From NCBI GenBank assembly GCA_016788205.1, contig JAEUTA010000025.1, forward strand, positions 248,001-312,000: a DNA stretch of 64,000 nucleotides, written 5' to 3'. Origin of the DNA: Flavobacteriales bacterium. Its GTDB lineage: Bacteria; Bacteroidota; Bacteroidia; Flavobacteriales_F; PHOS-HE28. Shown here piece by piece: positions 9,403-18,736 of this stretch. The stretch's first letter is position 1. Every line of letters starts with the position of its first letter. The notes below the pieces were generated by a model. That model did not search any database. It was not told the DNA's origin and worked only from the letters and a program-made list of their open reading frames with translations. A program made the translations under genes and the position numbers.

Positions 9403-10439
9403 ACGGGCCCCATCCTGCCGGATCCCCGATGCGCGTTCGCGTGGTCATTCCCTGCCGGAACGAAGCGAAGTACATCGAACGCTGTCTGATGTCCTTGGTC
9501 CATGCCGATCGAGACGGGGTCCATGTGGAGGTTCAGGTGTGCGATGGCCTGAGCGATGATGGTACCATGGATATCATCGATCGTATCGGTGCCGACCATA
9601 GGTGGATCAGGCGGGTCGACAATCCCGACCGCACCACCCCGCATGCGATGAATCTGGGCCTGAAGCCGGCCGGTTACGATGTTGGGGTCATTCTGGGCGC
9701 GCATGCTGAAGTGGACCGGGCTTTCATCCGGGAGAACCTCCGTGCCTTGGCCGAACATCCCGAAGCGGGTTGTGTGGGTGGCATCATCGAGAACGTGTAT
9801 GACGATGTTACCAGCCGTCGCATCGGTGCGGCGATGGGCCATCCCTTCGGCGTGGGTAGTGCACATTTCCGAACGGGAGCCAAAGAGGGAGAGGTGGACA
9901 CGGTAGCGTTCGGGGCTTACCGCCGCCAGGTCTTCGAGCGGATCGGCTACTTCGATGAGCGCTTGGTACGCAACCAGGATGACGAGTTCAATTACCGAGT
10001 GCTGCGGTCCGGCTGGAAGATCATACTGGACCGGAGGATCAGGAGCAAGTACTACGTTCGAGCAAGCTACTCACGCTTATTCCGTCAGTACCGGCAGTAT
10101 GGCTATTGGAAAGTGTACGTGAATAGATCCCACGGCAGCATCACTACACTTCGTCAATTGGTACCGGCCGCTTTCGTCGCTTTCGTCGTAGCGGGTGGTT
10201 CGGCCTCGCTGTTATGGCCGCCTTTGCTCTGGCCCTACCTCGCGGGCTTGGCATCGTATCTGACCGCAGCCGTGGGAAGCGCTTTCCGCGCCGCAGCCAC
10301 TCCTGCCGACGCACCGGGCGTATGGTGGACGTTCCTCCTGTTGCACTCGGCGTACGGCGGCGGATACTTGCACGGTATCTGGGACTTCCTGGTGTTGCGC
10401 CGCGAGCCGCGTTCCCAAGCCCACGCGCTTACCCGCTAG
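9399..10439 (+). CDS. glycosyltransferase family 2 with C-terminal membrane segments
   Basis: This is a 346-residue GT-A enzyme; an internal ATG at 9429 (MRVRVVIPCRN) would give 336 residues and matches the usual GT2 start better, although the ATG at 9399 overlaps the upstream stop. It has VIPCRNEAKYIERCL, CDGLSDDGTMDII and LGAHAEVDR as donor/metal region, and VRNQDDEFNYRVLRSGWKI as the acceptor-side ED/QxD-like motif. Three hydrophobic segments occupy about 250-330. The pattern resembles ExoA-type succinoglycan glucosyltransferases. It is followed by a 142-bp gap with a TACTTTTG element. Confidence 0.88.
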   Translation: MNGPHPAGSPMRVRVVIPCRNEAKYIERCLMSLVHADRDGVHVEVQVCDGLSDDGTMDIIDRIGADHRWIRRVDNPDRTTPHAMNLGLKPAGYDVGVILGAHAEVDRAFIRENLRALAEHPEAGCVGGIIENVYDDVTSRRIGAAMGHPFGVGSAHFRTGAKEGEVDTVAFGAYRRQVFERIGYFDERLVRNQDDEFNYRVLRSGWKIILDRRIRSKYYVRASYSRLFRQYRQYGYWKVYVNRSHGSITTLRQLVPAAFVAFVVAGGSASLLWPPLLWPYLAGLASYLTAAVGSAFRAAATPADAPGVWWTFLLLHSAYGGGYLHGIWDFLVLRREPRSQAHALTR

Positions 10440-10465
10440 CAAGCGTTCTCACCCACGGCCTTTGT

Positions 10466-10473
10466 TACTTTTG
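10466..10473 (+). promoter_or_regulatory. possible internal promoter, TACTTTTG, before wzm
   Basis: An exact TAnnTTTG lies 108 nt before the wzm start, in one of only two larger gaps of the polysaccharide operon. It could drive the exporter-led half separately. The -33 region is not convincing. Confidence 0.35.
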
Positions 10474-10581
10474 GCCGTCGCCATCCGGTCGCCTACCGGT
10501 GGCCGTTGAACCACGCTCGAACCGCATGACAACAGCCGCCGCCGTCACCTTCCGGGCAATTCTCCAGTATCCCGCCCGGCG

Positions 10582-11427
10582 ATGATGGCCAAACACCGTG
10601 TGGTCATCGCTCCCGGATCGAGCAGCCAGCACTACTGGCGTGATGTCTGGCAGTACCGGGGGCTGTTGCTTTTCCTGGCTTGGCGGGATCTGGCGGTGCG
10701 CTACAAGCAGACCGCCATCGGTGTGTTGTGGGCGGTGGTGCGGCCACTCCTCACCATCGCCGCGATGTGGTTCATCGGGTGGCTTTTCGGCAGCAACGTG
10801 CCAGAAGGAGCCCCCCGCATCCTGATCGTTTGTGCGGCCACCTTGCCCTGGCAGTTCTTCGCCACCTCGTTCAGTGAGACCGCCAATTCGCTCATCGGCA
10901 ACGCCAATCTGCTCACCAAGGTCTATTTCCCCCGCCTCATTCTTCCGTTCAGCACGGTGCTGGTAAGCGCCATCGACTTCCTGGTCGCGTTCCTGATCCT
11001 GGTCGTCTTCATGGTCGCGTATGCCTACGTGCCGGGGCCTGAAGTGGTGCTTCTTCCGGTCTTCATCCTGCTCACGTTGATCAGCTCGCTCGGCGCTGGA
11101 CTGCTCATCGCGGCGCTCAACGTCAAGTATCGCGACTTCCGTTACCTCGTTCCCTTCATCGTACAGTTCGGCCTGTACATCACGCCAGTCGCCTTCACCA
11201 GCCAGGACGTGTTCAACAACCCGGCGATCCCGGATGCGCTGAAATACCTGTACGCCTGCAACCCGATGGTGGCGGCAGTGGATGGGTTCCGTTTTTCGCT
11301 GTTCGGCCCCTCGCAACCGATCCATTGGACTGGTTTCTGCATCTCCAGCGGCATATCGTTGGTCCTGCTCATCATCGGCATCACCTATTTCCGGCGCACC
11401 GAGCGCGGCTTCGCTGATACCATCTGA
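10582..11427 (+). CDS. wzm: ABC-2 type polysaccharide export permease (Wzm-like)
   Basis: The 281-residue product has the ABC-2 permease layout: a cytoplasmic start with FLAWRDLAVRYKQTAIGVLWAVVRPLLT (conserved amphipathic entry), then six membrane helices to about residue 275 and the family segment VYFPRLILPFSTVLVSAIDF. Wzm forms the channel that exports finished glycans from the undecaprenyl carrier across the inner membrane. The Wzt ATPase starts 3 nt downstream. A second ATG three bases later (10585) is equally possible as start. Confidence 0.92.
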   Translation: MMAKHRVVIAPGSSSQHYWRDVWQYRGLLLFLAWRDLAVRYKQTAIGVLWAVVRPLLTIAAMWFIGWLFGSNVPEGAPRILIVCAATLPWQFFATSFSETANSLIGNANLLTKVYFPRLILPFSTVLVSAIDFLVAFLILVVFMVAYAYVPGPEVVLLPVFILLTLISSLGAGLLIAALNVKYRDFRYLVPFIVQFGLYITPVAFTSQDVFNNPAIPDALKYLYACNPMVAAVDGFRFSLFGPSQPIHWTGFCISSGISLVLLIIGITYFRRTERGFADTI

Positions 11428-11430
11428 TCC

Positions 11431-12681
11431 ATGAGCGCACCGATCATCCGTGTGGAAGGCTTGGGCAAGCGCTTCACCCTGCAGCACAAACAGCGCGAGC
11501 GTTATACGGCGTTGCGCGACGTGCTCAGTGATCGTGCACGTTCTCTCTTCCGACCGAGCAAGGATCAAGCGGTCACTTCCGAATTCTGGGCGCTGAAAGA
11601 TCTTTCCTTCGACATCAGCCCGGGGGATCGTGTAGGTATCATCGGTCGCAATGGCGCAGGCAAATCCACGCTGCTCAAGGTGCTCAGTCGCATTGTGGAT
11701 CCAACGGCGGGCCGTGTCACCATCGAAGGACGGTTGGCTTCACTTCTTGAAGTAGGGACAGGCTTCCATCCTGAATTGAGCGGTCGCGAGAACATCTACC
11801 TCAACGGTGCCATCCTAGGGATGAGCCGCAAGGAGATCAGCTCCAAGTTCGACGAGATCGTAGCGTTCGCTGATGTGGAACGCTTCCTGGATACACCGGT
11901 GAAACGCTACTCCAGCGGCATGTACGTTCGCCTGGCGTTCGCTGTAGCCGCGCATTTGGAGCCGGAGATCCTTGTGGTTGATGAAGTACTCGCCGTTGGC
12001 GATGCGGAATTCCAGCGCAAGTGTCTGGGCAAGATGAAGGAAGTGTCGTTAGGAGGACGTACGGTGCTTTTCGTTTCACACAACATGGCCGCGATCCAGA
12101 ACCTGTGCAGCACGGCCATCTACTTGAAACAGGGTCGTCTTGTCACGCAAGGTGATACCGCGCAGGTGCTCTCGACCTATTTGAAGGATACAGGAGCAGC
12201 GGCTCGTGTCGACCTCAGCGCACGCCAGGACCGGCAGGGGAATGGAGCCATCCGTTTCACAGGCTTCCACCTTGCTGATGAGGGTGGCCGTGAACTCGCT
12301 GCTGCGCAGTCCGGTTCAACGGTGGTGTTCAATTTCGACATGGACGTGCGTTCTGCGGATGTGCGTGACCTGAAGGTGGCCATGGGGATCGACGATCAGT
12401 ACGGTCAACGCATCACCCACCTCAGCAACGAAGTTTCGGGTCAGGCATTGAACAACGCATCGGGCAATGCACGCCTTTCCATCCGTGTACCGCGCTGTCC
12501 GCTTCGCAACGGCAATTACACCTTCACGCTGTTCTCCACGGTGAACGGTGATATCGCCGACTACCTCTTGAACGCCGGTGGATTCCATGTGGAGTCGGGC
12601 GATTTCTTCGGCACCGGGCGTGCGCCGGCCGAGGATCAAGGGACGTTCTTCATGGACCATTCCTTCAAACTGGATAAATGA
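11431..12681 (+). CDS. wzt: ABC polysaccharide exporter ATPase with C-terminal glycan-binding domain (Wzt-like)
   Basis: The ATPase domain (about 1-250) has Walker A GRNGAGKST at 72-80, signature YSSGMYVRLAFAV, Walker B EILVVDEVLAVGD and H-loop LFVSHN. Residues 255-416 form a beta-rich extension (GAIRFTGFHLADEGGR to FFMDHSFKLDK) like the Wzt C-terminal domain that recognises the terminal modification of the O-antigen. The pair Wzm/Wzt exports a completed chain, and methyltransferase genes follow directly, consistent with a methyl-capped chain; that link is inference. Its stop overlaps the next start. Confidence 0.93.
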   Translation: MSAPIIRVEGLGKRFTLQHKQRERYTALRDVLSDRARSLFRPSKDQAVTSEFWALKDLSFDISPGDRVGIIGRNGAGKSTLLKVLSRIVDPTAGRVTIEGRLASLLEVGTGFHPELSGRENIYLNGAILGMSRKEISSKFDEIVAFADVERFLDTPVKRYSSGMYVRLAFAVAAHLEPEILVVDEVLAVGDAEFQRKCLGKMKEVSLGGRTVLFVSHNMAAIQNLCSTAIYLKQGRLVTQGDTAQVLSTYLKDTGAAARVDLSARQDRQGNGAIRFTGFHLADEGGRELAAAQSGSTVVFNFDMDVRSADVRDLKVAMGIDDQYGQRITHLSNEVSGQALNNASGNARLSIRVPRCPLRNGNYTFTLFSTVNGDIADYLLNAGGFHVESGDFFGTGRAPAEDQGTFFMDHSFKLDK

Positions 12682-13382
12682 GTGGTTTCCTCTACCTGCT
12701 GCGACAATTGAAATGGGCCCGATCCCGAGGCGCGCGGCTGTCGGATATCCGTTACTATCCGAGGTGGAAGCGTGGGTTGCAGGAAGGCTCATCCTCCATG
12801 ACGGATCGATCGCCATGGTTGACCTTTCCCGCGCTCGACCTTTTGGGTGATCTGGTAAAACCGACCGATCGCGTGTTCGAGTATGGCGGTGGTGGTAGTA
12901 CACTGTATTGGATGGATCATGCCGCTGAGGTCGTTACGGCGGAACATCATCCCGAATGGTTCGTTGCGCTGGAGAAGAAGATGGCGGCTGAGCGCGAGGG
13001 GGCATGGACTGGCCACCACATCGCCGCGCAGTCCGGAACGTTGGTGGCCTCACCCGATCCTGCTGATCCCGCGCATTACGCGTCCAGTGACCCGGCCTAC
13101 GCCGGTGAGCACTTCCGGGACTACGTGCAATGCATCGATCGCTATGCGGACAAGAGCTTCGATATCGTCCTGGTCGATGGCCGTGCGCGAACCTCCTGCG
13201 TGCGCCACGCGATCCCGAAATTGAAGCAGGGTGGCTTGCTCATTCTGGATAACGCAGAGCGCGAGCACTATACCATCCGCAACGCTGATGTGCTTGCAAA
13301 GTGCACCATCCTGCTAAGCGGCATGGCACCGGTGATCTACGACCGCGACCTTTCCGAAACACGCATCTATCGCAAACGTTGA
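12678..13382 (+). CDS. class I SAM-dependent methyltransferase
   Basis: The 234-residue soluble protein has a Rossmann SAM-binding motif VFEYGGGGSTLYW (about 66-78), an acidic strand end EVVTAEHHPEWF, and the late motif FDIVLVDGRARTSCVRHAIPKLKQGGLLILDNAE. It resembles small Methyltransf_24-type enzymes. It starts with ATGA overlapping wzt, so a role in capping or decorating the exported glycan is likely, but the acceptor is unknown. Confidence 0.75.
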   Translation: MSGFLYLLRQLKWARSRGARLSDIRYYPRWKRGLQEGSSSMTDRSPWLTFPALDLLGDLVKPTDRVFEYGGGGSTLYWMDHAAEVVTAEHHPEWFVALEKKMAAEREGAWTGHHIAAQSGTLVASPDPADPAHYASSDPAYAGEHFRDYVQCIDRYADKSFDIVLVDGRARTSCVRHAIPKLKQGGLLILDNAEREHYTIRNADVLAKCTILLSGMAPVIYDRDLSETRIYRKR

Positions 13383-13385
13383 TCG

Positions 13386-14978
13386 ATGAAGGCGCCGATC
13401 CTTGTTCTCGCTTATCGCAGGCCAGCGTTGCTGCAACGCACGCTGCGTTCGTTGGCGGCCAACGAGGGTGCACGTGATAGCGCGGTACACATCCATTGCG
13501 ATGGTGCTCGGAACGGCGCAAGTGCCGAGGAACGACGCGACATCGAGCAGGTACAGCGCATCGCCCGGGAGGCCACCGGTTTCGCCGCTGTGCATGTAAG
13601 CAGCGCTGAAAGTAACAAGGGGCTTGCGCGATCCGTGATCGGCGGGGTGGAAGCGATGCTTGAAAAGCACGACCGTGTCATCGTCGTGGAGGATGACGTG
13701 GAGCTTTCTCCCTATTTCCTCCGCTTCATGAACGATGCGCTCGAAGCCTACGGGAGTGAAGAGCGTGTTGCTGCTGTGGGCTCCTGGACCTACTTCACGG
13801 CACCTGTCAAGGAGAACTTCTTCCTGCGCTATCCCGACAGTATCGCGTGGGCCACCTGGCGTAGGTCGTGGAGGAGGTTCCAAGCGGATGGCACGGCATT
13901 GAAAGAGGCTCTTTCGCGGACGGATAGGATGCGCGCCTTCGATCTGGATGGAGAGGTCTCGTACTTCCCCGAAATGCTGGATCGTCAAGTGGCCGGTGAA
14001 GTGGATAGCTGGGCGATCCGTTGGACGGCCACCAATGTGCTCAACGATACGCTAACGCTCTTTCCCAGGCAGGCACTCTCCAAACACATCGGTTTCGGCG
14101 CACAGGCCACGCACGAGACCGGTAGCGATGACTACAATCGTGAACTCCAACTAGCGACGGCACCCGTTCCTGTGGAGAGCATCCCCGTGGAGGAATCCGC
14201 TGAAGCACTTGAGAACTGGCGCTCGTTCGTCCGGCGCAATTTCATGGGGACGGCGGATACTTCACTCAAGGCACGCGTATGGCGATCGCTCCCGACAGGG
14301 CTGCGACGCTGGTACACGCGCCGCAGAACCAGCGAAGGCGGCGATACACCAGCGCAACTGGCGTTCGCGCCCGTTTCCCGTGTCTTCGGCATCGAACGTG
14401 GCACACCGGTGGACCGTGCCTACATCGAACGTTTCCTGGAAAAAGAACGCTCCACCATCCGCGGTGCGGTGATGGAAGTAGGGGAATCAACATACACCCA
14501 ACGCTTCGGGCAACAGGTTGAACGGTCGCTGGTACTTAGCTATGACGGCCCTGTCACCACGAACGTGATCAATGGCGATCTCACCCGGCACGAGAGCCTG
14601 CCGGATGCAATTGTGGATGCCTTCATTTGCACCCAAACGCTGAATTTCATCTACGATGTGCGCCTTGCAGTGCAAGGACTGCATCGCACATTGAAGTCCG
14701 GTGGTGTTGCTCTGGTGACCGTCGCAGGCCTGGTCCAGGTCTCACGCTACGACGCGGACCGCTGGGGTGACTTCTGGCGCTTCACCCCACAAGGAGCACA
14801 GCGCCTCTTCGCAGAGGTATTCGGCAAGGACAATGTGCAGGTTGATGTGCATGGCAACTCCTACGCGGCGGCTTGTTTGCAAAAGGGCTTCGCTGTGGAA
14901 GAGTGCGATGCGGACCTGCTGTTCGACGTGGATCCGGACTATCCCGTTGTCATCACCATCAAGGCACGCAAGGCATGA
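13386..14978 (+). CDS. bifunctional glycosyltransferase-methyltransferase fusion
   Basis: The N-terminal part (about 1-290 of 530) is a GT-A domain: APILVLAYRRPALLQRTLRSL, IHCDGARNG, and VIVVEDDVELSPYFLRFMNDAL as the DDD/EDD metal motif. A basic linker around 290-325 (RRWYTRRRTS) leads to a C-terminal domain at about 335-530 with methyltransferase character (AVMEVGESTYTQ, DAFICTQTLNFIYDV, LHRTLKSGGVALVTVAG). Motif I is poorly conserved (EVGES in place of a GxGxG loop). Neighbours are other methyltransferases and GTs. The fusion suggests coupled sugar transfer and methylation; the C-terminal half could alternatively be non-catalytic. Confidence 0.75.
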   Translation: MKAPILVLAYRRPALLQRTLRSLAANEGARDSAVHIHCDGARNGASAEERRDIEQVQRIAREATGFAAVHVSSAESNKGLARSVIGGVEAMLEKHDRVIVVEDDVELSPYFLRFMNDALEAYGSEERVAAVGSWTYFTAPVKENFFLRYPDSIAWATWRRSWRRFQADGTALKEALSRTDRMRAFDLDGEVSYFPEMLDRQVAGEVDSWAIRWTATNVLNDTLTLFPRQALSKHIGFGAQATHETGSDDYNRELQLATAPVPVESIPVEESAEALENWRSFVRRNFMGTADTSLKARVWRSLPTGLRRWYTRRRTSEGGDTPAQLAFAPVSRVFGIERGTPVDRAYIERFLEKERSTIRGAVMEVGESTYTQRFGQQVERSLVLSYDGPVTTNVINGDLTRHESLPDAIVDAFICTQTLNFIYDVRLAVQGLHRTLKSGGVALVTVAGLVQVSRYDADRWGDFWRFTPQGAQRLFAEVFGKDNVQVDVHGNSYAAACLQKGFAVEECDADLLFDVDPDYPVVITIKARKA

Positions 14979-15754
14979 AGCGGTTGATCAGACGTGTGTT
15001 GCACGGCCCACCCACCGAGGAGAGCAAGTTGATCGCCACGGCCTCGTCCTTTCCGCGCTATACGCCAACTACGATCGTTTACCGGGACTACCGCATCGCC
15101 GTGACCGACATGCTTTCGGTGGCTTGGCAGATCAAGGAGTTCTTCGGCGATGAACGGATGAAGTTCACCTCCGCTGCGAGAAGGCCGCTCGTGATCGACT
15201 GTGGAGCGAACGTGGGCGTTTCGTTGCTGTACTACCATGCCATCATGCCGCACGCACACGTGATCTGTTTCGAGCCGGATGCGAAAGTGTTCGCCTGCCT
15301 CGAGCAGAACATGCGGGCCAATGGTGTCACCGGTGTCGAGTGCCGCAAAGAGGTGGTCTGGGTGCATGCGGATGGTGTTTCGTTCGGCAGTGAAGGGGCC
15401 GATGGCGGTTCCGTTCTGCGTACCAAGAACAGCAGTCTCCTTCCATCGGTACGCCTGCGCGATGTGTTGATGGAGCACGAGTCCATCGATCTGCTGAAAG
15501 TGGATATCGAAGGTGCGGAGACCGAGGTGCTGCTGGATTGCGGTTCGGCCTTGGGTCGCGTGCGCAACCTCTACGTGGAGTACCATTCCTTCCCTGACCG
15601 ACCGCAACGTCTGCATGAATTGCTGGCGTTGTTGAGCGCGAACGGGTTCCGTTACTACATCGAACGGATCGGTGTGCACCACAAGCATCCGTTCTCCGAG
15701 TTGGTGCAAGCGGACATGGACCTGCAACTGGACATCCATGCCGTCCGGGTCTGA
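14975..15754 (+). CDS. FkbM family methyltransferase
   Basis: The 259-residue product starting at MKRLIRRVLHG (ATGA overlap with the upstream stop) has the FkbM pattern: PLVIDCGANVGVSLLYY as SAM motif I, HVICFEPDAKVFACLEQNM as motif II, SIDLLKVDIEGAETEVL, and NLYVEYHS. FkbM proteins O-methylate sugars or polyketides. In this operon it most likely methylates a glycan sugar. It is followed by the deacetylase gene, overlapping by 17 bases. Confidence 0.9.
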   Translation: MKRLIRRVLHGPPTEESKLIATASSFPRYTPTTIVYRDYRIAVTDMLSVAWQIKEFFGDERMKFTSAARRPLVIDCGANVGVSLLYYHAIMPHAHVICFEPDAKVFACLEQNMRANGVTGVECRKEVVWVHADGVSFGSEGADGGSVLRTKNSSLLPSVRLRDVLMEHESIDLLKVDIEGAETEVLLDCGSALGRVRNLYVEYHSFPDRPQRLHELLALLSANGFRYYIERIGVHHKHPFSELVQADMDLQLDIHAVRV

Positions 15755-16745
15755 TCTGAAGAGCGTTCTGCGTCCCTGGGTGCATCGGGCCAGGCATCGC
15801 TGGAACACCGCGCTCTACGGTGAATGCATGGTGCTGTTATATCACCGGGTGGTCGATATTCCCACTGATCCCCAGCTACTAGCGGTGAAGCCCGTGCATT
15901 TCGATGCCCACATGAGGCTCTTGAAGGAACGTTTCAGTGTGCTAAGCGTGGAGGAGTTCGACCATCACCTGCTGCGTCGCGAACGATTTCCGAAAGGTTC
16001 GGTACTCCTCACGTTCGATGATGGCTACGCGGACAACCACACCGAAGCGCGGCCATTACTGGAGAAGCACGGCATGCAGGCGTTGTTCTACATCGCATCA
16101 GGCTACATCGGCAGTGGGCGCGAGTATTGGTGGGACGAATTGGAGCGGTTGCTGCTTGTGAACAACGCCTTGCCGCAGCGGTTCGCGTTCGCCGAGGATC
16201 GCGTTCGGATGAGTTGGTCTTCAGATGGTACCACTGCGACCGAGCATGCACGAATAGCCTACGCCAACCAACTACTGATCATGCGGGCTCTTCCGTCGGG
16301 GAAGAGGGATGCGATCCTTGAGGAACTGCGTGTGCAGCTGGGATCTGTCGTTCATCGCCATACGCATCTGCCCATGGGCGTTGAGGAGTTCAAGGCCTTC
16401 GCTGGATCACCCTCCGTCGTGGTCGGCGCACATACGCAATGGCACCCTTCGTTGGCGCAGGTGGATGAACCTGAGCAACGAGCGGAGATCACCAGGTCGA
16501 AGGAGGATCTGGAGCACTTGCTGGGAAGAGAAGTCAAGTACTTTTCATATCCGTTCGGCACGGGAGCCGACTTCAACGCGACCACCGAACGGATATCTCG
16601 CGAAACGGGCTTCCTGCATACGGCTGCCAACTACCCTGGTGTGGTGCACGCCCGCTCGCCCCGGCATCATTTTCCACGCTTCCTGGTGCGCGATTGGGAT
16701 GGCCCCGAGTTCCGTCGTCAGTTGGATACCTTCCGTCGCGGATGA
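15738..16745 (+). CDS. polysaccharide deacetylase (NodB homology, CE4)
   Basis: The 335-residue protein starts at MPSGSDLKSVL inside the end of the FkbM gene. It has VLLYHRVVD, the catalytic/metal motif LTFDDGYADN at about residues 90-100, and FSYPFGTGADFN as a late NodB motif. The usual HxxxH zinc motif appears as HTQWHPSL. Such enzymes remove N- or O-acetyl groups from sugars; here the glycan made by the operon is the likely substrate. No signal peptide is evident, so it may act on cytoplasmic lipid-linked intermediates. Confidence 0.88.
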   Translation: MPSGSDLKSVLRPWVHRARHRWNTALYGECMVLLYHRVVDIPTDPQLLAVKPVHFDAHMRLLKERFSVLSVEEFDHHLLRRERFPKGSVLLTFDDGYADNHTEARPLLEKHGMQALFYIASGYIGSGREYWWDELERLLLVNNALPQRFAFAEDRVRMSWSSDGTTATEHARIAYANQLLIMRALPSGKRDAILEELRVQLGSVVHRHTHLPMGVEEFKAFAGSPSVVVGAHTQWHPSLAQVDEPEQRAEITRSKEDLEHLLGREVKYFSYPFGTGADFNATTERISRETGFLHTAANYPGVVHARSPRHHFPRFLVRDWDGPEFRRQLDTFRRG

Positions 16746-18001
16746 AGGTGGTACATCTCAATACCAGTGATTTCGGCGGTGCTGCCATGGCCGCGATCAA
16801 CCTCCATGTCGCGTTGCTGGAACAGGGCGTTGATTCGCATCTGCTCACGCTCAACCGCACCCGTAACGATGTGCCAAAGCATACGGTCATCGACCCTTTC
16901 GGTTTGAACGGCAGGCCAGGGTGGGATCGCTTGCGTTACAAGGTGCGTCGTGCGCTGGAGGTTTCCGGCCTTGTTGAGGACCGGAGCAACACGCCGCTGA
17001 ATCGGGAAATTCGAAGCGCGAGGGATGGTCACGAAATCTTCACCTTGCCCTATTCTTGGTTCGATGTGCTGAAGCACCCGCTGGTCGCGAGCGCGGATGT
17101 GATCCATCTTCACTGGGTGGGCTACGGGTTGATCGACCATCGCCGCTTCTTCGGAAGGGTCGCCAAGCCGCTGGTATGGACCTTGCATGACATGAACCCA
17201 TTCACGGCGGGCAGTCACCACACGGATGATGACCTTTCGTTCCGGCAGGGCCCTGATCGATCACCCCAGTTGCGCCGACCCCATATGGCCAAAAGATACT
17301 GGCGCTACAAGTATGAGGCAATGATGAAGGTGCCCAACGAACGGCTGCATTTGGTATCACCATCGAATTGGCTCGCGCACCATGCAAGGGAAAGTGCCAT
17401 GTTCCGTGGGCGTGATTGCATTGTGATCGGCAACGGGTTCGATACGGCGGTCTTCAAACTGCAAGACCGCCGAGCCGCGAAAGAGCTTTGGGGTCTTCCG
17501 CTCGACAAGCGCATCGTCCTCTTCAACGCGCTCGATGTGGACAATCCACGGAAAGGGATGCAGTTCCTCGTCCCAGCGATGCGCATACTTGCCGAAAGCG
17601 GCGTTCAACTCGTGTGCGTTGGCGGGAAGGGCAGCACCCTGCCGTCGGACCTGAATGCGATCGACCTGGGCTATGTGACCGACTCCGCCAAGCTCGCCCT
17701 CACCTACGCCGCCGCTGACCTGTTCGTGCTTCCTTCGCTTGCCGAGAACCTTCCGAACACGATCGCCGAAGCGCATCTGTGCGGCACCCCGGTGGTGGCA
17801 TTCCGTGTCGGGGGCATACCGGAGCAGGTCGATGAGACCAATGGCAGGCTCGCGGAATTGAAGGATCTACAAGGATTGGTCAACGCCATGCGCGATGTGC
17901 TTGCCGGTACTTGGGATCACCCGGCCATTGCAGTCAAAGCCGCTGAGCGCTACGATCGCAGGCACGTTGCTCGATACTATCGCCAGCTCTATCCGCAATG
18001 A
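16742..18001 (+). CDS. glycosyltransferase family 4
   Basis: The 419-residue GT-B enzyme starts at MKVVHLNTSDFGGAAMAAINL (ATGA overlap). The N-terminal domain includes ADVIHLHWVGYG and KPLVWTLHDMNPFTAG; the C-terminal domain has DNPRKGMQFLVPAM and LPSLAENLPNTIAEAHLCGTPVVAF, with the E-x7-E pair in ENLPNTIAE. The HDMNPFTAG-type motif is typical of GT4 enzymes in colanic-acid-like and exopolysaccharide clusters. Specific sugar unknown. Confidence 0.9.
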   Translation: MKVVHLNTSDFGGAAMAAINLHVALLEQGVDSHLLTLNRTRNDVPKHTVIDPFGLNGRPGWDRLRYKVRRALEVSGLVEDRSNTPLNREIRSARDGHEIFTLPYSWFDVLKHPLVASADVIHLHWVGYGLIDHRRFFGRVAKPLVWTLHDMNPFTAGSHHTDDDLSFRQGPDRSPQLRRPHMAKRYWRYKYEAMMKVPNERLHLVSPSNWLAHHARESAMFRGRDCIVIGNGFDTAVFKLQDRRAAKELWGLPLDKRIVLFNALDVDNPRKGMQFLVPAMRILAESGVQLVCVGGKGSTLPSDLNAIDLGYVTDSAKLALTYAAADLFVLPSLAENLPNTIAEAHLCGTPVVAFRVGGIPEQVDETNGRLAELKDLQGLVNAMRDVLAGTWDHPAIAVKAAERYDRRHVARYYRQLYPQ

Positions 18002-18004
18002 TCC

Positions 18005-18736
18005 ATGGCGCGTCTGGCGATCATCACCATCTGTTACAATGACCGCGAAGGGCTTTCGCGCACGTTCGCCAGCGTCTTTGGACAGAGTTGCCGCGACATC
18101 GAGTACATCGTGGTTGACGGTGGAAGCACGGATGGAAGCGTGGACTTGATCAAGGCCAACGCGGCCCGGATCACGACGTGGACCTCGGAAAAGGATGCAG
18201 GTATCTACGATGCCCAGAACAAAGGCTGGTACACCGCGAACGCACCCTTCGTCCTGTTCCTGAACGCTGGCGATGTATTCGCTTCTGCTGACGTCTTGGA
18301 ACGCACGATTCCGATGCTTACCGATGCAGTGGATATCGTATACGGAGACGCACAGCTCATGGACCAACGTGGGTGCTTTGCGATGAAGACGCACCCACAG
18401 CGCATCACGAGCGCATGGCTGATGAAGGAGGTCGTGGCCCACCAATCGCAGTTCATCCGGCGTTCGCTCTTGGAGAAAGTTGAAGGCTACGACCTCCGGT
18501 ACCCGATCGCTGCGGATTATGCCTTCTTTGCACAGCTTTTCTGGGAGACGCACCTCCGACTTCGTCACGCGGGTTTCGTGATCAGCGCGTTCGATACGAC
18601 GGGGTTCAGTTCCGCGCCGGAGCAGAAACAGCGCGCTGCCGCTGAGCGCAAGGCCATCCAGCGCGCGTTCGCTCCGCAGTGGTGGTACTTCGTCTATCAC
18701 GGATATGCTGGCTTCAATCGCTTGATCGGCCGATGA
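18005..18736 (+). CDS. glycosyltransferase family 2
   Basis: The 243-residue GT-A enzyme has IITICYNDREGLSRTFAS, YIVVDGGSTDGS, DAGIYDAQNKG, FLNAGDVF as the DxD-like motif, and IAADYAFFAQLFWE as acceptor motif. It is closely similar in layout to the GT2 at 55406-56152 (GIYDAMNKG, FVNAGDLL), which belongs to the other mini-cluster. It starts 3 nt after the preceding gene. Confidence 0.9.
   Translation: MARLAIITICYNDREGLSRTFASVFGQSCRDIEYIVVDGGSTDGSVDLIKANAARITTWTSEKDAGIYDAQNKGWYTANAPFVLFLNAGDVFASADVLERTIPMLTDAVDIVYGDAQLMDQRGCFAMKTHPQRITSAWLMKEVVAHQSQFIRRSLLEKVEGYDLRYPIAADYAFFAQLFWETHLRLRHAGFVISAFDTTGFSSAPEQKQRAAAERKAIQRAFAPQWWYFVYHGYAGFNRLIGR

Noticed and set aside
10465..11568. A 367-codon minus-strand frame opposite wzm and the start of wzt
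   Set aside because: The opposite strand codes for clear ABC exporter proteins; the antisense product is a charged, low-complexity sequence with no family features.
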